Positions 7,306-14,881 of a DNA stretch of 30,152 bases are shown piece after piece (positions within the stretch are counted from its first letter, which is position 1; every line of letters starts with the position of its first letter). The stretch lies in contig JAFWRK010000056.1 of NCBI GenBank assembly GCA_017519965.1, forward strand, positions 1 to 30,152, written 5' to 3'. The notes under the pieces are model-generated. The model was not told where the DNA came from. It saw nothing but the letters and a program-made list of their open reading frames with translations, and did no database searches. The DNA is from Bacilli bacterium (GTDB lineage: Bacteria > Bacillota_I > Bacilli_A > RF39 > UBA660). The translations under genes were made by a program, and so were the position numbers.

Positions 7306-8133
7306 CTAAGCGTCTATTTGCTCCATCATTTTTATAATGCAATCTAATATATCATCAAAGTCTATATCTTTTGCATATTCATACTTTTTTTGATAGATTT
7401 TCCATTTTCTTCTTATCAATTCACTTTCTCGTAATATATCAAGTGTTATTAATGGTTCCCCAACATATTCTCTTTTAGCAAATGTTTTATCAATAGCTTT
7501 TCTAAAATTATCTATATTAATATTTTCCCAATCTTTTGTATATATTAAGTAAACATCATAGAAATCTCTCATCCTACCATTTAATTCAGATCTACTAAGA
7601 ATAGTTTCTATCTTTTCAGCTAAAACTGTTTCCATATTATAAGCATATAAATCTATATAATTATCTCCTAGTAATGGCTTATATTTATATCTAATTTTTT
7701 TAGGTGTGATAGGATCACCTGTTGCAATATCAATATGGAATTTTTCTTGTACATTTTCAAATTCTACTTGAATATCTACTCTAAATCCACCATATTCATC
7801 TTCATCTCTTATTGGTGCTATTCCTAAATATGAGACTTTAGAATTATCATTTAGTTCTATAGATACTATTTCTTTTATCATTTTAGTAATTGTTTCTTCA
7901 TCAAAGTTATCATTTCTAAAAGCTGTATCAATATCCATAGTGGTTCTATTTTCTACTCCAAATAATGTACTTAAATAGAATCCACCTTTTAAGATAAAAT
8001 TATCTTTATATTTACTCTTTGATAATCTTTCAATAAATCTATCATACATATAAAGTCTAAGTAATGTATTAAAATCTACATTCTTTTCTTTGGAGATATT
8101 TCTTAATTTATCTTTTAATTGCATACTATTCAT
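7306..8133 (-). CDS. abiEii: AbiEii nucleotidyltransferase toxin
   Basis: 275-residue toxin of the AbiE type IV toxin-antitoxin system, a DNA polymerase beta-like nucleotidyltransferase (DUF1814) that uses GTP and causes bacteriostasis in characterised members. The signature FILKGGFYLS (46-55) is followed by TTMDIDTAF with the metal-binding pair D67/D69, then DIQVEF with a further acidic residue, then EKIETILSR and a RMRDFYDVYL block near residue 195, all typical of the family. Length is normal. The start overlaps the antitoxin stop by 8 bp, with GAGGT upstream, so translation is coupled. The toxin activity is inferred from the family. Confidence 0.93.
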   Translation of the reverse strand: MNSMQLKDKLRNISKEKNVDFNTLLRLYMYDRFIERLSKSKYKDNFILKGGFYLSTLFGVENRTTMDIDTAFRNDNFDEETITKMIKEIVSIELNDNSKVSYLGIAPIRDEDEYGGFRVDIQVEFENVQEKFHIDIATGDPITPKKIRYKYKPLLGDNYIDLYAYNMETVLAEKIETILSRSELNGRMRDFYDVYLIYTKDWENINIDNFRKAIDKTFAKREYVGEPLITLDILRESELIRRKWKIYQKKYEYAKDIDFDDILDCIIKMMEQIDA

Positions 8134-8752
8134 AAAATACCTCTACATAATTCATTACTTCTTCTTTAATACCCATCTGTTCAGCATATTGTGAAAGTTT
8201 AACTAGATTTTTATCTTTTCTTTTAATATATTCTCTAATACTATGCTTAACATGTTCAGAGTCCATTCTATTCTTGGATCTAATAATATCACATATACAT
8301 CTTTCAATATCATATGCTTTTACTTTATTACCCATTGGAGTTTCTACTTCAGTAAGTCCTAGTTCGTAGATATCATCTGATACATAAAAAACTTCATGAT
8401 TCTTAAGATGTGAACTATTATAATTTTTTCTTACCGTTATATCATATTTATCATTAGGAGCTTTAATAGAAAGTCCATGAAAATAAAGAGCTGTCATATG
8501 AGAATATATAACATTAGGCATACTAAGACTAAAAACATAATAACTATCCTCTATCTTTTTTGAATCAATATATATACCATTAGCTACTTTTTCAATTATG
8601 CCTTTTTTCCACATGGTATTGAGATACATTCTATGAATTCCATAATTATCTAGTTCTTTAGATGTAATATACCCATTATTCATTTCCATTATTGATTCAA
8701 TAATTTCAATATTACTTTTATCTTTAAATTCCTTTATTGTCATCCTTTCCAT
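8126..8752 (-). CDS. abiEi: AbiEi antitoxin and transcriptional autorepressor
   Basis: 208 residues. The N-terminal part (about 10-65, ending KKGIIEKVANGIYI) is the winged helix-turn-helix found in AbiEi antitoxins. The C-terminal part contains the expected YSHMTALYFHGLS and VKAYDIERCICDIIR blocks of the AbiEi_3/AbiEi_4 fold. In known systems AbiEi counters the toxin without a lasting complex and represses the operon by binding inverted repeats. That fits the 15-bp inverted repeat found at 8765-8810. First gene of the operon; AAGGAGG lies 7 bases before ATG 8752, better placed than the in-frame ATG three codons later. Confidence 0.92.
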   Translation of the reverse strand: MERMTIKEFKDKSNIEIIESIMEMNNGYITSKELDNYGIHRMYLNTMWKKGIIEKVANGIYIDSKKIEDSYYVFSLSMPNVIYSHMTALYFHGLSIKAPNDKYDITVRKNYNSSHLKNHEVFYVSDDIYELGLTEVETPMGNKVKAYDIERCICDIIRSKNRMDSEHVKHSIREYIKRKDKNLVKLSQYAEQMGIKEEVMNYVEVFYE

Positions 8753-8764
8753 AATTATTCCTCC

Positions 8765-8810
8765 TTGACAAATCTACTGATATTCTAACATTTGTCAGTA
8801 AATTTGTCAA
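8765..8810 (-). promoter_or_regulatory. abiE promoter inside a 15-bp inverted-repeat operator
   Basis: Promoter on the minus strand: -35 TTGACA at 8805-8810, 17-bp spacer, -10 TAGAAT at 8782-8787. Arms TTGACAAATCTACTG (8765-8779) and CAGTAAATTTGTCAA (8796-8810) are complementary at 14 of 15 positions with 16 bp between. One arm covers the -35, the other lies just downstream of the -10 and reaches the ribosome binding site. This geometry suits autorepression by AbiEi. Confidence 0.8.
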
Positions 8811-8859
8811 ATGTATTTCATACATGTTTGTATTTAGGATATTGTTAAATACAATAAAA

Positions 8860-8873
8860 AGCATATATATGCT
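8860..8873 (-). terminator. Probable terminator of the 8900-9706 gene
   Basis: AGCATATATATGCT palindrome followed on the minus strand by TTTTATTG. Short stem, so moderate confidence. Confidence 0.5.
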
Positions 8874-8899
8874 ATCTATATATACTTTATATTATTCTA

Positions 8900-9706
8900 T
8901 TAGAATATTGGATTTATTCCATATCTTATTAATATATAATTAATTGCATATCTAATTAAACTAGATGATAAACTTGAACCAACTTCAATCAGATAATCAA
9001 TTAATTTTTCTTTTTTTCCTTTCTTTGTATATTCTTGTAATTTGCTTATAACTTCCTTGTCTATTTTATATTCTTCTAATTCTGGAATTATATTTTTTAC
9101 GGTATCTATTATTGCATCATCTATCTCATTATAATTTATGTTTTGATTAAAAGTAACATTAGAAAAATCATTATGACTTCCATAGATATTTATTTCGTTA
9201 TGTATATTATTATTATCTTTTTTTGTAACATTAGCCTCAATGTTTTCATATATGATCTCTGAGAGGTCATCATCCGCATAAAAATATGGTTCTCCTAAAT
9301 ATTTAATATGTCCGTTTTCTTCACAATAATCTAATATCTTTTTTATAGATTGATTACACATATTATTACAAACTTTTTCAATAATAGTTTTATCAAATTC
9401 TCCATTATTATTTATTTGTTCAACAATCTGAGTTTGTTTATATTCTTTATACTTATTTTTAAAGTTTAAAGTCATTTTAGGAAAGCTTATATATTCTATA
9501 TTATTACTAGAATCATAATATGTGGCTTCATGTACTGATTCTTTATTAACAAAATGTATTGAATCTATCCAAAAACTATATTCATCTTCTTTAGAATCAA
9601 ACATGTTATGTAATTTTTCAATGCATTCACTTTCGTTTAGATTGTTTTTTATGCAATTAACAGAAAAAATGTAATCAAATATTTTTATATTATCTTTATT
9701 AAACAT
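8900..9706 (-). CDS. Unrecognised island protein, candidate effector with hydrophobic C-terminus
   Basis: 268 residues. I do not recognise the N-terminal 170 residues, which look globular with helical repeats. Residues about 175-200 (HNEINIYGSHNDFSNVTFNQ) form a short Asn-rich beta linker of the type seen before effector-associated or AbiTii-like regions in defence proteins. The last 30 residues (SSLSSSLIRYAINYILIRYG) are hydrophobic or amphipathic, long enough for one membrane span. GGGAGG stands before ATG 9706. It sits alone between the AbiE operon and the DUF2075 cassette with terminators on both sides, so it is a separate unit. A membrane-acting abortive-infection effector is possible but only inferred from position and the C-terminus. 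Confidence 0.6.
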   Translation of the reverse strand: MFNKDNIKIFDYIFSVNCIKNNLNESECIEKLHNMFDSKEDEYSFWIDSIHFVNKESVHEATYYDSSNNIEYISFPKMTLNFKNKYKEYKQTQIVEQINNNGEFDKTIIEKVCNNMCNQSIKKILDYCEENGHIKYLGEPYFYADDDLSEIIYENIEANVTKKDNNNIHNEINIYGSHNDFSNVTFNQNINYNEIDDAIIDTVKNIIPELEEYKIDKEVISKLQEYTKKGKKEKLIDYLIEVGSSLSSSLIRYAINYILIRYGINPIF

Positions 9707-9726
9707 ATAGTTCCTCCCTTATATAA

Positions 9727-9765
9727 AAAATAGAGTATATTTCATTATTAAAATGAAATACACTC
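9727..9765 (-). terminator. Terminator of the MazG/DUF2075 cassette
   Basis: Minus strand: 13-bp stem (arms 9753-9765 and 9733-9745, one G-T pair), seven-base loop, then TATTTTTTAT. Confidence 0.85.
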
Positions 9766-9781
9766 TTATTATCTATACTTA

Positions 9782-11665
9782 TTATATATTATTATTAACT
9801 TTTTTTAAATAGTTTTGAAGATTTTTATCAGTACAGTACACATAACAACCTTTCATTCCTCTTGTCATTAAAGTTCTATATGTATTTTTAATAATATTCT
9901 CTGCTATCTTTTGAGCAACTTCTTCTCCTTGCTCTCTGGCAATCTTATTAATTCCCTTTAATGATTGATCTGTTGATGCACGTTTATGGTAATCCGTAAC
10001 AATATGACCATCTTCATATCTCATATCATCACCAATTATTACTCCTACATAATCAAATTCTAATCCTTGACATGTATGAATACATCCTATTTCATTGATT
10101 GAGTTTTTATCTATTGCCCACGTTGATGAATTACCTAGATTCCAACTCATCTCAAAGTTGTATTCTGGTATTACAATATCATGGATATCAGTATTATCTT
10201 TGCCTTCACTTATCCAGTTCCAACAATATCCTGCTACCATTCTAGATTTATTGTTAATTTCATTCTTTTCTTCTATAGCCTTTCTCATTTCATTAGGATC
10301 ATCAAATACTTTGAAATCATAATCAAATCCATCTATATCAAAGTTAGCAGTTTCTCTTATTTCTAGAATGTTATCTATCCAAGCTAGATATCCATCTGAT
10401 CCATTACATCTAAATTGAGAATCTAATTCATATGTATAAATACCTGCATCTAATTCTCTAGCATATTTCTTTATTAACTCTTCACTTCCAATATCTTTAA
10501 GTGTTACTTTTTGATTTTCATCTATAAAGAATATAGAAAACTTAGCTGAATTAATGATTTCTTTAATTTGGTTCTCACCTTTATTTTGAAATAAACCTGA
10601 TTTTTCATTTAATCTATGAGCTTCATCTACTACTAAACAATCTAGTTTATTTCTTTCTTCATCTATAAAACTTCCTGATCCCTGAAATAAATGATTAATA
10701 TAAGTTTGAGTATATTCTCCTCTTAATTTAGAAGAATAAACATTTCTTGGAGCAGAATTTTTTGTTACATAGAAACAAGTCATTTTTCTATGAGTTAATT
10801 CTACTAATAGATTGATTGCTAAAACAGATTTACCTGTACCAGGTCCACCTCTAACAATCATTACATTTTTAGTATTACTTCCTACTGTATCAATAGCGTT
10901 TCTTAAAGCATATTCATATACAATCTTTTGAGTATCTATCATATAGAATTCTTTATTACCTTTTAGCATTTGAGTTAAGGAATCTTGTAACATTTTAGAT
11001 GGTCTAATTCTACCATGATCTATTTCATAAAGAATATTTCCATCATCACCATCTTCAATATACTTCTTAATAAAGTCTCTTAATTTTAATACATCATTAT
11101 GTCCAAATAATGGAGCAGCATCTGTATATTTTTTATAATTATTTGATAATAATGTATCATCATTATCAAAATAATAATTATGAAGATATGCGCATGGTAC
11201 TACATTAATATCTTTTAATTGTACTGATTCATTATAATCTCTTATAAGATTAGCATAAGTCATAGCTTGATAGGAAGGATGATTAACATCTCTTAATCCT
11301 CCACCAGTATAAGTATTAACTTTATAAATACCATCCATTTCTCCAACTTCAGTACATTTATCCCATTGTTTTAATTCAATAATAACTACATTAGATTTAG
11401 ATTTGTTATATCCAGACATCATAAAATCTATTCTACAACCAGTTGGTGGAATATTATATTCAATAGCAATACCTGTATTATTAGGTATTTCATCATCACT
11501 TAATACGCCTCTCATATATTGCATGGAATTCTTCCATGAATTAAATTCTGGTGCACTAGGTCTTCTTTTAACTACTTCTATGTATTTATTTCGAATTTTA
11601 TCAGCAATAATACCTAAATCTACATCATCAATAAATCCTGATTTTATTCCTTCATATACTAACAT
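9782..11665 (-). CDS. PD-(D/E)XK nuclease fused to DUF2075 superfamily 1-like helicase
   Basis: 627 residues. The N-terminal 180 residues contain a PD-(D/E)XK core: GCRIDFMM (about 76-83) followed by VVIIELKQW (about 94-102), i.e. D...ExK. The DUF2075 NTPase (Schlafen group-like helicase) follows: Walker A RGGPGTGKS (about 272-280), Walker B/DEAH box LDCLVVDEAHRL (near 343-354), QFRCNGSDG, IHTCQGLEFDYVGV and the C-terminal TYRTLMTRGMKGCYVY motif VI. The fusion predicts a nuclease-helicase that tracks on and cuts nucleic acid. It is last in a three-gene minus-strand unit after a MazG-like gene and a 74-residue ORF (12-bp gap). It may act against phage DNA or RNA; the substrate is not visible. 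Confidence 0.88.
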   Translation of the reverse strand: MLVYEGIKSGFIDDVDLGIIADKIRNKYIEVVKRRPSAPEFNSWKNSMQYMRGVLSDDEIPNNTGIAIEYNIPPTGCRIDFMMSGYNKSKSNVVIIELKQWDKCTEVGEMDGIYKVNTYTGGGLRDVNHPSYQAMTYANLIRDYNESVQLKDINVVPCAYLHNYYFDNDDTLLSNNYKKYTDAAPLFGHNDVLKLRDFIKKYIEDGDDGNILYEIDHGRIRPSKMLQDSLTQMLKGNKEFYMIDTQKIVYEYALRNAIDTVGSNTKNVMIVRGGPGTGKSVLAINLLVELTHRKMTCFYVTKNSAPRNVYSSKLRGEYTQTYINHLFQGSGSFIDEERNKLDCLVVDEAHRLNEKSGLFQNKGENQIKEIINSAKFSIFFIDENQKVTLKDIGSEELIKKYARELDAGIYTYELDSQFRCNGSDGYLAWIDNILEIRETANFDIDGFDYDFKVFDDPNEMRKAIEEKNEINNKSRMVAGYCWNWISEGKDNTDIHDIVIPEYNFEMSWNLGNSSTWAIDKNSINEIGCIHTCQGLEFDYVGVIIGDDMRYEDGHIVTDYHKRASTDQSLKGINKIAREQGEEVAQKIAENIIKNTYRTLMTRGMKGCYVYCTDKNLQNYLKKVNNNI

Positions 11666-11677
11666 CTACATCTCCTA

Positions 11678-11902
11678 TTAATTACTTTTAGATTCTTCTT
11701 CTAGCATTTTTTCTGCCAATAATACAGCCGCTGCTTTTTGTTGTATGGTATTTAACTTATTAAAATCCTTAAAAACATCTTTTAAGTTGTTTGCACATTT
11801 TATAATGTCTGCATCCTTTTCAAAATTTTCTGCTTCAGACATTATTCTTTCTCCAAATTGTGCTTTGATTATATCACTTAATTTAAGTTTGTTACTATTC
11901 AT
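11678..11902 (-). CDS. 74-residue hypothetical protein between MazG-like and DUF2075 genes
   Basis: Small acidic/helical protein of 74 residues with no membrane span and no Cys/His motif (one Cys only). Residues about 20-70 should form two or three helices, including an Ala/Leu-rich one (QQKAAAVLLAEKMLEEE). GGAGGAAAGT lies right before the ATG, and the gene sits 9 bp after the MazG-like stop and 12 bp before the helicase start, so all three are one operon. Not recognised. A small adaptor or regulator of the nuclease-helicase is possible but only from context. Confidence 0.75.
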   Translation of the reverse strand: MNSNKLKLSDIIKAQFGERIMSEAENFEKDADIIKCANNLKDVFKDFNKLNTIQQKAAAVLLAEKMLEEESKSN

Positions 11903-11911
11903 ACTTTCCTC

Positions 11912-12226
11912 CTATAGTTTATTATATTTTGTGCTTTTACCCTTAGCTTTTTCTATCGGATATTTCTTTTCAGAAATTTTCATTTTATCTAAAACTATTT
12001 GCTTAGGATCAACACCTATTTGATGACATAATAGAATACAATAATTCATTACATCTGCTATTTCGTATTTTAATTCATCTTTATCATAATTATTATTCCA
12101 TTGAAAGCATTCTAATAGTTCTCCTGCTTCTATTGAAATACTTTTGGCTAGATTCTCTGGTGTATTAAATTGTAACCAGTCTCTGTCTTCAGCAAATTTT
12201 ACTATTTTTTTCTCTAATTCTTTCAT
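11912..12226 (-). CDS. MazG-like nucleotide pyrophosphohydrolase
   Basis: About 104 residues, the length of single-domain MazG-like all-alpha NTP pyrophosphatases, which cleave (d)NTPs to NMP and pyrophosphate with Mg2+. The metal-binding pattern ExxE (SIEAGELLE, residues 33 and 36) and ExxD (EIADVMNY, residues 55 and 58) is intact. AAAGGTGG stands 5 bases before ATG 12226; the in-frame GTG at 12235 belongs to the ribosome binding site. It is first in the cassette with the 74-residue ORF and the nuclease-helicase. MazG-like enzymes in defence contexts may deplete or cleanse nucleotide pools or signals; here that is inference. Confidence 0.9.
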   Translation of the reverse strand: MKELEKKIVKFAEDRDWLQFNTPENLAKSISIEAGELLECFQWNNNYDKDELKYEIADVMNYCILLCHQIGVDPKQIVLDKMKISEKKYPIEKAKGKSTKYNKL

Positions 12227-12243
12227 TAAAACCACCTTTACTC

Positions 12244-12252
12244 ATTATAACA
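12244..12252 (-). promoter_or_regulatory. Extended -10 promoter of the MazG/DUF2075 cassette
   Basis: Minus strand TGTTATAAT (TATAAT core 12244-12249 with TG one base upstream). No good -35 is seen at the proper distance, which is usual for extended -10 promoters. Confidence 0.55.
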
Positions 12253-12287
12253 TAGTCATGTTGCATTGTATTTTATTATTATTTACA

Positions 12288-13496
12288 TTAAATTTTTGGG
12301 AAATTTGTTTCTAATAATTCATTTAATTTATCTAAGCTATGATATCCATTTCTATATAAAATCTCTATTATATCCCCACCTGATATAATAGAAATTGGAT
12401 GTCCATCTTCAACAATTTCTTCATATGCTTGCTTGGCAACAAAAGAAGTTGTAACAAGTACTCCAAATTGTCTATGCTTAATTCTTGATATTAATCTTGA
12501 TGTTTCTTTAACACCAACAGAATCATTTTCATTATAGCATTTTGCTTCTACTGCAAAAAAAGTTGTTAATGGCCTTTCTGATTTGCTCATAATTCTATAT
12601 TCGCCAATACCATCTCTGCCTCCATCTCTTGTTGGTCTAGTATTATCCAGTTTGATAATATTTCCATCTGAAAGTGTTGCTATAAAAATAGCAAATGGTT
12701 CAAATCTTGTTGAATCCTTTTTGTTTTGTGGATTATAAAAATAATTATATATATTCTTTAACATTTTTTTCTTTAAAGCATCATGTGGTAATTGTTCTTC
12801 TTTATTTCTTATTTCACTTAATTTTTTAGACTCTAGCGATGTATATTTTCCACTATCTACCCATCTTTTATATGAAATTGGTGCGTATACACTATCATAA
12901 CATTTTCCATTTTTTATATCATCTAGCCATTTAAGGTTGACTCTTTCGTCGTTCGGCTTGTCAATAGATCCTTCACTAGGATCTAGCACTGTAAACAAAG
13001 CTTTATAATTTTGAAATCTTTCTTTATTTCCCTTTGATGCCCACATTGCTACTAAGAACTCTTTTTCATTTACATTTGGAAAACCAGGAACTAAAAGTCC
13101 TTTATATTGAACTCCTTTATTTTCCTTATTATTTTCAAAAAGAAAAATTGGCTGTATTTTTAGTCTTTCTTCTCTCGTACCATGACTTAATTTGTCATAA
13201 ATGTCTTTTAAAAAATTGTTTCCCATTTTTGAATGTAGTTCAAAACCTGGCTCTTTATTGTCTCCGTAGTAAGTATATAATCCTATTTCATTATCTAAAT
13301 AGTCTGGCCAATCAACGTCACTTTTAGTTGAATGAATAACATAATATGATTTTCCCTTACATGGTCTAAAGCCCCCACCATTTCTAACACGCATTAATAA
13401 AGACATAGCATCTTGGTATCCTCCATTTTGATAAATTGTATCAATATTAATATATTCTTGTTTTGGAATATCTTCATATTTAACTATTTTTGCCAT
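12288..13496 (-). CDS. Restriction endonuclease, AspBHI-like N-terminal domain plus Mrr-like nuclease
   Basis: About 402 residues. The N-terminal half carries AspBHI-like blocks: NGGGFRPC, WPDYLDNEIGLYTYYGDN, GNNFL, and RFQNYKALFTVLD; a linker with IRNKEEQLPHD follows. The C-terminal nuclease shows TRDGGRDGIGEY, FFAVEAKCY and SRLISRIKHRQFGVLVTTSF: Asp295, Glu317 and Lys319 form D...ExK. AspBHI/MspJI enzymes cut near 5-methylcytosine, using D...QxK; this protein has Glu instead. Being next to a C5 methyltransferase, it may be either a partner of that MTase or a modification-dependent enzyme for other marks. Start: GGTGATT lies just before ATG 13496; the longer TTG frame is not supported. Last gene of the large cassette, with its own TATAAT (13514-13519). 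Confidence 0.85.
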   Translation of the reverse strand: MAKIVKYEDIPKQEYINIDTIYQNGGYQDAMSLLMRVRNGGGFRPCKGKSYYVIHSTKSDVDWPDYLDNEIGLYTYYGDNKEPGFELHSKMGNNFLKDIYDKLSHGTREERLKIQPIFLFENNKENKGVQYKGLLVPGFPNVNEKEFLVAMWASKGNKERFQNYKALFTVLDPSEGSIDKPNDERVNLKWLDDIKNGKCYDSVYAPISYKRWVDSGKYTSLESKKLSEIRNKEEQLPHDALKKKMLKNIYNYFYNPQNKKDSTRFEPFAIFIATLSDGNIIKLDNTRPTRDGGRDGIGEYRIMSKSERPLTTFFAVEAKCYNENDSVGVKETSRLISRIKHRQFGVLVTTSFVAKQAYEEIVEDGHPISIISGGDIIEILYRNGYHSLDKLNELLETNFPKI

Positions 13497-13520
13497 ATAA
13501 TCACCCAATTAAAATTATAT

Positions 13521-13550
13521 CAAAAAAAAGATAGGAATAATACCTACCTT
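13521..13550 (-). terminator. Terminator between the MTase and endonuclease genes
   Basis: Minus strand AAGGTAGG (13543-13550) pairs with CCTATCTT (13528-13535, one G-T), followed by eight T. The endonuclease -10 starts directly after it, so some or all endonuclease mRNA should start separately. Confidence 0.75.
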
Positions 13551-13554
13551 GTAG

Positions 13555-14805
13555 TTAACTAAATAAGTTTTTATCTATATAATCAATCTGTTTAAAGATT
13601 TCTTCTAAAACATTTACAACAATGCTGTTACCTGCCATCTTATTCATTTTATCTCTTGTAAAAACACTGCCTCTAGCACTAATAGGAAAGTTGTTTTTTA
13701 GTAGTGCTTCATAGTCCGTTTCTTCAAATCCCATAAACATAAAACATTCTCTTGGAGTTATGTATCTAAAATCACTCATACCATCTTTGCCATTGTGAAA
13801 ATCTATAACTCCAGAATTAGGATGTCTATCTTGCTTTGTTGTTAATGTTGGAGCAATCTTAGCATATTTTCCAGAAGCATATAGTTTTTCATTGTCTCTA
13901 TAAATGTTTCTTCGAGAAGAAGTATCTTTTGGCTGACTTTCTTCTGCTTCGTCCTTATAAGTTTGGTTAGTATAATCTACTCTTAAAATATCTTTGATAT
14001 TAATTTTTTTTCTGTTTAACTGTTTTGGATCAGTAATCTTCTCTAAATCATTTTCTTTAAAATACTCATCGACTTTCTTTTTAAGTTTTTTGTTATTACC
14101 CACATATACGCTTACCATATATGCTCTTATTCTTTTTTGAGGTATTCCAAAATTAATTGCATTTAATTCAAATACATAGTTTTCATATCCCATGTTTTTT
14201 AATGACTGTCTCCATTCATCAAAGTTTGCTTCATGCTTTTTAGACATTATATTTCTAACATTTTCCATTAATAAAAATCTAGGCATAGGAAGGTTTTGAT
14301 TTTTCCTTTCTAACAACATTCTTTCAATTTGCCATAACATACTAGACCTATTGTTAGCATTTCTATCTATACCACCATTATTTCCGTGCCAGCATCCTGC
14401 CAAAGATAGATCCTGGCAAGGAAAAGAATATGTTAATATATTCATATCATTTGGTAAATCTTCACCTTTTATATCTGTTACACTTATTAAGTTGTGCGAC
14501 CTATCAATAGAAAAACATAACCTTCTTAAAAACTCGATATTTTGTCTTTCCAATTGGCCTTTTTTAGCAGGCTTTTTTCCATCAAAACTTAATGTATATT
14601 TAGAAAGAATTTTTAATAGTTCTTTCTTATTCATTTTTGAATATTTATTTGGTTCAACGTAATCGCCATTATGAATATAATCATATGCCAAAATTGCATT
14701 TATATCCCAATCTGCTGTATTCAATATTTCGTGGTCTATTTTAGCATTTTTTAATGCTTTAGCTTGTGCACCAATTCCGCTAAATGTTTCAACCATTTTA
14801 AGCAT
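13555..14805 (-). CDS. DNA (cytosine-5-)-methyltransferase
   Basis: 416-residue C5 cytosine methyltransferase, transferring methyl from S-adenosylmethionine to cytosine in double-stranded DNA. All key motifs are present in order: motif I ETFSGIGAQ (6-14), motif IV SFPCQDLS with the catalytic Cys130, motif VI MENVRN (180-185), motif VIII QKRIRAYMVSV (223-233), a variable target-recognition region (about 240-350), motif IX RYITPRECFMFMGF and motif X GNSIVV (392-397). So it should be active. Target sequence cannot be read from the protein. GAGG lies about 11 bases before ATG 14805. It is 76 bp after the AIPR gene with a promoter-like -10 and repeated CTGGTA boxes in the gap. Confidence 0.95.
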   Translation of the reverse strand: MLKMVETFSGIGAQAKALKNAKIDHEILNTADWDINAILAYDYIHNGDYVEPNKYSKMNKKELLKILSKYTLSFDGKKPAKKGQLERQNIEFLRRLCFSIDRSHNLISVTDIKGEDLPNDMNILTYSFPCQDLSLAGCWHGNNGGIDRNANNRSSMLWQIERMLLERKNQNLPMPRFLLMENVRNIMSKKHEANFDEWRQSLKNMGYENYVFELNAINFGIPQKRIRAYMVSVYVGNNKKLKKKVDEYFKENDLEKITDPKQLNRKKINIKDILRVDYTNQTYKDEAEESQPKDTSSRRNIYRDNEKLYASGKYAKIAPTLTTKQDRHPNSGVIDFHNGKDGMSDFRYITPRECFMFMGFEETDYEALLKNNFPISARGSVFTRDKMNKMAGNSIVVNVLEEIFKQIDYIDKNLFS

Positions 14806-14834
14806 TGTACGTTCCCTCCCATCTTACTATATTC

Positions 14835-14864
14835 ATTCTACCAGGTTTTAACACTTTTTACCAG
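14835..14864 (-). promoter_or_regulatory. Possible MTase promoter with CTGGTA direct repeats
   Basis: Minus strand -10 TAGAAT at 14835-14840; the -35 is poor. CTGGTA occurs at 14839-14844, overlapping the -10, and at 14859-14864, exactly 20 bp apart (about two helical turns). Such a pair could be an operator for a regulator or for the MTase itself. Confidence 0.4.
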
Positions 14865-14881
14865 AGTAAATTGTAAAATAA

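Noticed and set aside
8828..8854. TTGTATTTA/TAAATACAA inverted repeat
   Set aside because: No T-run in either direction and not aligned with the abiE promoter; left unassigned.
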